This document shows positions 59,130 through 64,000 of a stretch of 64,000 bases of DNA, piece by piece (position 1 is the stretch's first letter; each line of letters starts with the position of its first letter). A program made the translations under genes and the position numbers. This DNA is from Burkholderia aenigmatica (lineage in GTDB: Bacteria > Pseudomonadota > Gammaproteobacteria > Burkholderiales > Burkholderiaceae), in assembly GCF_902499175.1 (NCBI RefSeq), contig NZ_CABVQC010000024.1:1-64000 (forward strand), given 5' to 3'. Under the pieces are notes generated by a model, which had not been told where the DNA came from, did no database searches, and saw only the letters and a list, made by a program, of their open reading frames with translations.

Positions 59130-59975
59130 TTGATTGCCGTCGCACTCGTCGCCTATTTCGCCCTTGCCGTAGCGGTTGCGGCACTGTTGCTTTTACCGGG
59201 TATCCGCGCGACCGTTTTCGAATCCGTCGCCCAGTTTCACGGCCGTCTCACGCGCCGTGCGAACGATCGCGCCACGCGTACGCGAAGTCAGATTGTTAAA
59301 TCGGCAAGCATTACGCGCGGCGCTTTAAACGACGTGCAAAATTTACTGATTCGGCGGCGCTTGATGATTATGGTATCGGCAGGTATTCTTGCGACGCCGC
59401 CATTGGTCGCCATTGCGTTACGCGGCCGGCAATTGTTCCAGTACGACGACACGGCGCGCGTGCCCGACGAGAAGATCGCCGCGCTGCTGCAGGGCGAACA
59501 ACTCGTGCCGCCCCCGCCGCTGCCGCCGGAAGTCTTCGCCACCAAGGAAGTCGAACAGGTACGCCCGGCGCTGAAGGATGCGAGCCGCGACTGGAACCTG
59601 CTGGATCCGGATTTCCGTACGCGTTTGCTGCTGGTCTACAAGATCATGCACGAACAATATGGCTATGAAATGGCGTTGCTGGAAGGTTATCGGAGCCCGG
59701 AACGGCAGAACCGGCTCGCGCAGATGGGCGGTAGCGTGACCAACGCGGCGGCCTTCCAGAGTTATCACCAATTCGGGCTGGCGGCCGACAACGCATTCCT
59801 GCGCGACGGCAAGCTGGTCATTTCCGAGAAAGATCCTTGGGCGATGCGCGGCTATCAGTTGTACGGCCAGGTCGCCGAACAGGTCGGCCTGACCTGGGGC
59901 GGCCGCTGGAAAATGATGGATCTCGGGCACGTGGAATACCATAAACCCGGTTTTAAACTGGGACGCGGCAGCTAG
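59130..59975 (+). CDS. tagX: TagX-like T6SS peptidoglycan hydrolase (M15 family)
   Basis: This 281-residue protein has two hydrophobic segments (about 3-25 and 78-98) and a C-terminal M15 peptidase domain. The zinc motifs are SYHQFGLAAD (His213, Asp220) and GHVEYH (Glu269, His271), with YRSPERQ before them. TagX proteins are L,D-endopeptidases that open peptidoglycan for the type VI apparatus. TTG at 59130 is the start, with GGGGA upstream; no ATG fits. It lies directly before tssM on the same strand. Confidence 0.85.
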   Translation: MIAVALVAYFALAVAVAALLLLPGIRATVFESVAQFHGRLTRRANDRATRTRSQIVKSASITRGALNDVQNLLIRRRLMIMVSAGILATPPLVAIALRGRQLFQYDDTARVPDEKIAALLQGEQLVPPPPLPPEVFATKEVEQVRPALKDASRDWNLLDPDFRTRLLLVYKIMHEQYGYEMALLEGYRSPERQNRLAQMGGSVTNAAAFQSYHQFGLAADNAFLRDGKLVISEKDPWAMRGYQLYGQVAEQVGLTWGGRWKMMDLGHVEYHKPGFKLGRGS

Positions 59976-60276
59976 CCAAGGCTGCCGGACAGGAAATAAT
60001 GAGGGCGGCATGGGGCTTTTTAATATCCCGGCAGGAAACGATATGGGCGGCGCAAAAAATCATGCATTCCGGTGCGCGATTTTTTCCGGCCGCCGCTTCC
60101 GTTTTAAATCTCACAGCGTCCTTTCATTAATGCGCGCGCCTTCTCCGATGCCGCGGGCGCATTGATGCCAGCCCCCATCATCCCGTTTGACAGCATGGCG
60201 ACACATCGCGGCGCCACCCTTGCCGCTCGGCGCGCCTGCGTCGCCTCACCGAATCGCACCGGAACCTGAACGTCCT
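59976..60276. other. Spacer between tagX and tssM
   Basis: About 300 bases, more AT-rich at the start. I see no gene or strong terminator in it. It probably carries a promoter for the tss genes, but none stands out. Confidence 0.5.
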
Positions 60277-63200
60277 ATGCAACGCATCCTCAACGTGCTG
60301 ACTCATCCGCGTACGCTCTCGATCGTCGGGATCGTCGCGCTAGCGGCCATCCTCTTCATCGTCGCGGACATGCTGCAGTTGCCGCTCCTGTGGGCGGCAA
60401 CCGCATTCGCGGCGATCCTCGCGCTGTGGCTCGTCGTCGCGCTGTGGCGCCGCTGGCGCGTGAAGCGCGCGAACCAGCAGCTCGGCCAGGTGCTGGAAGA
60501 GCAGGCGGAAACCGGCAAGATCGCCGCGCCCGCCGCCGCCGCACTCGCCCCCGACGCGAAGACGGCCGACCTCGACGTGCTGCGCACGCGCCTGTCTGAC
60601 GCGGTGAAGACGATCAAGACGTCGAAGATCGGCCAGGTGTCGGGCGGCTCCGCGCTGTACGAACTGCCGTGGTACATCGTGATCGGCAACCCGGCCGCGG
60701 GCAAGAGCAGCGCCGTGCTTAATTCCGGCCTGCAGTTCCCGTTCGCGGACAAGAACAGCGCCGTGATCCACGGCATCGGCGGTACGCGTAACTGCGACTG
60801 GTTCTTCACGACCGAGGGGATCCTGCTCGACACGGCCGGCCGCTATTCGGTGCACGAGGAAGACCGCAGCGAGTGGCTCGGCTTCCTCGGCCTGCTCAAG
60901 CGCTATCGCCCGAAGGCGCCGATCAACGGCATCATCGTCACCGCGAGCATCGCCGAACTCACCGGCAACCGCCCCGAATTTGCGATCAACCTCGCGAAAA
61001 ACCTCCGCCAGCGCGTTCAGGAGCTGACGGAGAAGCTCGAAGTGTTCGCGCCGGTCTACGTGATGTTCACGAAGGCCGACCTGATCACCGGCTTCACCGA
61101 ATTCTTCAGCAGCAGCGACAAGCACGAGTACGACCGCGTGTGGGGCGCCACCCTGCCCTACGAGCCCGACGACAAGCGCGACGTGGTCGCGCAGTTCGAC
61201 ACGCACTTCGAGGAACTCTACGAAGGGCTGAAGGAGATCAGCGTCGCGCAATTGTCGCTGTCGCGCGGCAACCAGCTGTCGCCGGGCCAGTTGAGCTTCC
61301 CGCTCGAATTCTCGACGATCAAGCCGTCGCTGCGCGCGTTCCTCGCGACGCTGTTCGAGAACAACCCGTTCCAGTACAAGCCGATCTTCCGCGGCTTCTA
61401 CTTCACCAGCGCGCTGCAGGAAGGCGAAACCAACAGCGCGGCCGCGCAGCGCATCGCGCATCGCTTCGGCCTCGACGGCGCTGCGCTGCCGAAGCCGCAC
61501 AGTGCCTTCTCGAAGAACGGCTTCTTCCTGCGCGACCTGTTCTCGAAGGTGATCTTCGCGGATCGCCAGACGGTGCGCCAGTTCGCGAGCCCGACCAAGA
61601 CGCGGCTGCGCTACGCAACCTTCTTCGGCTTCGTCGCGGCGCTCGCGCTCGCGCTGGGCGGCTGGACGTGGTCGACGATCGGCAACCAGCAGCTCGTCAC
61701 GAACGTGCAGGCCGACCTCGACAACGTCACGCGCCTGCAGCAGGGCCGCAACGACCTGCAGTCGCGCCTGCAGGCGATGGACATCCTCGAAGACCGGATC
61801 GAGCAGCTCGAGCAGTTCCGCCGCGACAAGCCGCTGTCGGTGTCGCTCGGCCTGTACCAGGGTGACCGTCTCGAGCAGCACCTGCTGACCGAGTATTACA
61901 ACGGCGTGCGCCAGATCCTGCTGGCCCCGGTGTCGCAGAACCTCGCATCGTTCATGAAGGACGTGAACGCGCACCCCGAACAGCTCGTCCCGATGACGCG
62001 CCCGCCCGAATCGGGCGCCGTGCAGGGTGGCGCGATGCCGGTCTCGACGAACGCGGCAGGCGCCGCGCCGCTGGCCGGCGCCGCACTGGCCGCGTCCGGC
62101 ACCGCACCCGTCGCAGCCGCGCAGCAGCCGGCCGCACCGCAGGGCGGCCTCTACAGCGATGCGTCGCCGACCAACGTGCAGGACGCGTACAACGCGCTCA
62201 AGACGTACCTGATGCTGTCCGACAAGCGCCACGTCGAGCAGGCGCACCTGACCGACCAGCTCGCCCGCTTCTGGCGCGGCTGGCTCGAGACGAATCGCGG
62301 CAACATGCCGCGTGACGAGATGATCAAGAGCGCGGAGCGCATGATCTCGTTCTACCTGTCCCGCGTGAACGACGACGACTGGCCGATGATCGACGCGAAC
62401 CTCGCGCTCGTCGACCAGACTCGCGAAAACCTGCGCCACGTCGTGCGCGGGATGCCGGCTCGCCAGCGCGTGTACGAGGAAATCAAGGCGCGCGCGTCGA
62501 CCCGCTTCGCGCCGATGACCATCGCGCGCATCGTCGGCGACGGCAACCAGGGCCTCGTGGCAGGCAGCTACGCGATTCCCGGCACGTTCACGCGCGAAGC
62601 GTGGTTCGACTATGTGCAGCCGGCGATCCGCGACGCGGCGACCAAGGAACTGCAGGCGAAGGACTGGGTGCTGAACACGTCGACGCAGGATGACCTGACG
62701 CTCGAGGGCAGCCCCGAGCAGATCCAGAAGACGCTCGTCGGCATGTACAAGACCGAGTACGCGCAGCACTGGCAGAAGTTCATGCAGGGCATCGCGGTGC
62801 AGGGCTTCAGCAGCTTCGGCCAGGCCGTCGACGGGATGAACCGCCTCGGCGACCCGCAGGATTCGCCGATCCGCAAGATCCTCGAGACCGCGTACGACCA
62901 GACCTCGTGGGACAACCCGTCGCTCGCGAACGTGGCGATCAAGAAGGCACAGACGGGCGTCGTGAACTGGGTCAAGCAACTGTTCTCGCGCTCGCAGGCC
63001 GGCCAGGTGGCGGCGGCCAACATCGACATCAACGGCAATCCGGCCGAGGTGCCGATGGGTCCGATCGGCCAGGAGTTCATCGGGCTCGCGCGGATCGTCG
63101 CGGTGCATGACGGCACGTCGATGCTCAAGGGCTACATGGATTCGCTGTCGAAGGTCCGCACGCGCTTCAACGTGATCAAGAACCAGGGCGATCCGGGCCC

Positions 63201-64000
63201 GGGCGCGCGCCAGCTGATGCAGCAGACGCTCGACGGCAACGGTTCGGAACTCGCCGATTCGCTGAAGCTCGTCGACGAGCAGATGCTGACGGGCCTCACC
63301 GATTCGCAACGCAAGTCGCTGCGTCCGCTGCTCGTGCGGCCGCTGATGCAGGCGTTCGCGGTCGTGATCCAGCCGGCCAGCGCCGAAGTCAACAAGGTGT
63401 GGAACGCGCAGGTCTACCAGCCGTTCCAGAACTCGCTCGCGACGAAGTACCCGTTCGCGGCGAGCGCGAAGGTCGAAGCCGGCGCCGGTGAAATCGCGCA
63501 GGTGTTCGGCCCGGACGGTTCGATCGCGAAGTTCGTCGGCACGACGCTCGGGCCGCTCGCGGTGCGCCGCGGCGACACCCTCGCCGCCCGCACGTGGGGC
63601 GACATGGGCATCGGCCTCACGCCGGACTTCACGAACGGCTTCGCACGCTGGGTCGCACCGCTCGCCGGCGGGGCGGCAGGCAGCGCCGCCGCGTCGTCCG
63701 AGCCGCAGACCGTGTTCCAGATCCTGCCGCAACCGAGCACGGGTACGACGGAATACACGATCGCGATCGACGGCCAGCAACTGCGCTACCGCAACACGCC
63801 GCCGCAGTGGACCAACTTCGTGTGGCCGAACCCGCAGGGCTCGCCGGGCGCGACGCTGTCCGCGACGACCTTCGACGGCCGCACGGTGCAGCTCGTCAAC
63901 GAGCCGGGCCGCTACGGTCTCGAGAAGCTGATCAACTCGGCGCAACGCAAGCGTCGACCGGACGGCACCTTCGACCTGACGTGGGCGCAGGGCAGCGTGA
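60277..64000 (+). CDS. tssM: Type VI secretion inner-membrane protein TssM (IcmF), 3' end outside window
   Basis: An open frame of 1,241 codons runs from ATG 60277 to the window edge. It starts with two helices (about 12-30 and 36-56), then a cytoplasmic NTPase-like domain with Walker A GNPAAGKSS (Lys143) and DTAGRY (185-190), a third helix at about 446-466, and a long periplasmic part with an Ala-rich insert near 590-625. With TssJ and TssL it forms the envelope-spanning type VI complex. Full family members are about 1,300 residues, so roughly the last 70 are missing here. The long minus-strand frame over it is a GC artefact. Confidence 0.95.
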   Translation, partial: MQRILNVLTHPRTLSIVGIVALAAILFIVADMLQLPLLWAATAFAAILALWLVVALWRRWRVKRANQQLGQVLEEQAETGKIAAPAAAALAPDAKTADLDVLRTRLSDAVKTIKTSKIGQVSGGSALYELPWYIVIGNPAAGKSSAVLNSGLQFPFADKNSAVIHGIGGTRNCDWFFTTEGILLDTAGRYSVHEEDRSEWLGFLGLLKRYRPKAPINGIIVTASIAELTGNRPEFAINLAKNLRQRVQELTEKLEVFAPVYVMFTKADLITGFTEFFSSSDKHEYDRVWGATLPYEPDDKRDVVAQFDTHFEELYEGLKEISVAQLSLSRGNQLSPGQLSFPLEFSTIKPSLRAFLATLFENNPFQYKPIFRGFYFTSALQEGETNSAAAQRIAHRFGLDGAALPKPHSAFSKNGFFLRDLFSKVIFADRQTVRQFASPTKTRLRYATFFGFVAALALALGGWTWSTIGNQQLVTNVQADLDNVTRLQQGRNDLQSRLQAMDILEDRIEQLEQFRRDKPLSVSLGLYQGDRLEQHLLTEYYNGVRQILLAPVSQNLASFMKDVNAHPEQLVPMTRPPESGAVQGGAMPVSTNAAGAAPLAGAALAASGTAPVAAAQQPAAPQGGLYSDASPTNVQDAYNALKTYLMLSDKRHVEQAHLTDQLARFWRGWLETNRGNMPRDEMIKSAERMISFYLSRVNDDDWPMIDANLALVDQTRENLRHVVRGMPARQRVYEEIKARASTRFAPMTIARIVGDGNQGLVAGSYAIPGTFTREAWFDYVQPAIRDAATKELQAKDWVLNTSTQDDLTLEGSPEQIQKTLVGMYKTEYAQHWQKFMQGIAVQGFSSFGQAVDGMNRLGDPQDSPIRKILETAYDQTSWDNPSLANVAIKKAQTGVVNWVKQLFSRSQAGQVAAANIDINGNPAEVPMGPIGQEFIGLARIVAVHDGTSMLKGYMDSLSKVRTRFNVIKNQGDPGPGARQLMQQTLDGNGSELADSLKLVDEQMLTGLTDSQRKSLRPLLVRPLMQAFAVVIQPASAEVNKVWNAQVYQPFQNSLATKYPFAASAKVEAGAGEIAQVFGPDGSIAKFVGTTLGPLAVRRGDTLAARTWGDMGIGLTPDFTNGFARWVAPLAGGAAGSAAASSEPQTVFQILPQPSTGTTEYTIAIDGQQLRYRNTPPQWTNFVWPNPQGSPGATLSATTFDGRTVQLVNEPGRYGLEKLINSAQRKRRPDGTFDLTWAQGSV

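Noticed and set aside
59976..60276. Small gene between tagX and tssM
   Set aside because: Short frames exist but lack ribosome sites and look like random composition.
60340..63945. 1,201-codon minus-strand open frame
   Set aside because: It is antisense to tssM, which has clear Walker motifs and helices and runs off the window. The translation is Arg/Ala/Leu-rich without domains, as expected for a shadow frame in GC-rich DNA.

Overview
The window looks like a chromosomal segment of a Burkholderia, most likely of the cepacia complex. The evidence is high GC with strong G/C third positions, a split phenylacetate (paa) cluster, the mltA/apaG/rpe/gph/trpEGDC order, hemA-prfA-prmC-grxD-ubiX, and the start of a type VI secretion cluster (tagX-like gene, tssM) at the right edge. 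The species assignment is an inference from gene content and order. I see no rRNA, tRNA, IS element, integrase or CRISPR array.

Layout. 0.2-6.8 kb: phenylacetate catabolism, with paaF leftward and paaN-paaJ-paaG-paaI-paaK rightward, sharing an intergenic palindrome that fits a TetR-type (PaaR) operator. 7-16.2 kb: mltA and apaG leftward and rpe-gph rightward, then a trp block made of a short Trp-rich leader ORF, an attenuator-like terminator, trpE, trpG, trpD, trpC, a CYTH-domain gene overlapping trpC, and ung. 16.2-22.3 kb: azoR, an M61 peptidase, dsbC and a UbiH-family hydroxylase (all leftward), and ychF rightward. 22.3-24.4 kb: a visibly lower-GC two-gene cassette (alpha/beta hydrolase plus radical SAM protein) between two terminators; this is the most accessory-looking piece. 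24.7-29.8 kb: gabP-like permease, a YjbR protein, MFS transporter with divergent LysR regulator, and a small secreted DUF3761 protein. 30-35 kb: ettA, HAD hydrolase, isochorismatase-like hydrolase, aminopeptidase P, GlsB-like membrane protein. 35.2-41.4 kb: an orphan response regulator with a degenerate receiver, hemA-prfA-prmC-grxD-ubiX, and an extradiol dioxygenase. 41.4-48.8 kb: APC permease, cold-shock gene with a clear sigma70 promoter and long leader, YegD-like chaperone, nitroreductase, MFS transporter with divergent TetR regulator and paired operators, DUF1415. 48.8-57.8 kb: two methyltransferases, a LEA-type lipoprotein, an AT-rich spacer with inverted repeats, an M1 aminopeptidase lipoprotein, LysR and quinone oxidoreductase, a 50-residue XapX protein, and a CorA/ZntB transporter. 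58-64 kb: a membrane-anchored Ala/Lys-rich Cys protein, a TagX-like peptidoglycan hydrolase, and tssM running off the end.

How the genes work together. The paa genes carry phenylacetate activation (PaaK), ring-epoxide isomerisation (PaaG), aldehyde oxidation (PaaN) and beta-oxidation (PaaF, PaaJ), with PaaI as a rescue thioesterase. The epoxidase paaABCDE, paaH and the regulator lie outside the window. The trp block supplies anthranilate to indole-glycerol-phosphate steps except trpF; trpF, trpB and trpA are elsewhere. hemA-prfA-prmC pair tetrapyrrole synthesis with translation termination. TagX-like and TssM belong to the type VI cell-envelope complex.

The most interesting signals are the trp leader with its promoter embedded in gph, the response regulator lacking its phospho-acceptor Asp, a clamp-binding-like motif in an extended N-terminal tail of Ung, the radical SAM/hydrolase cassette with a possibly frameshifted end, and the double TetR operator.
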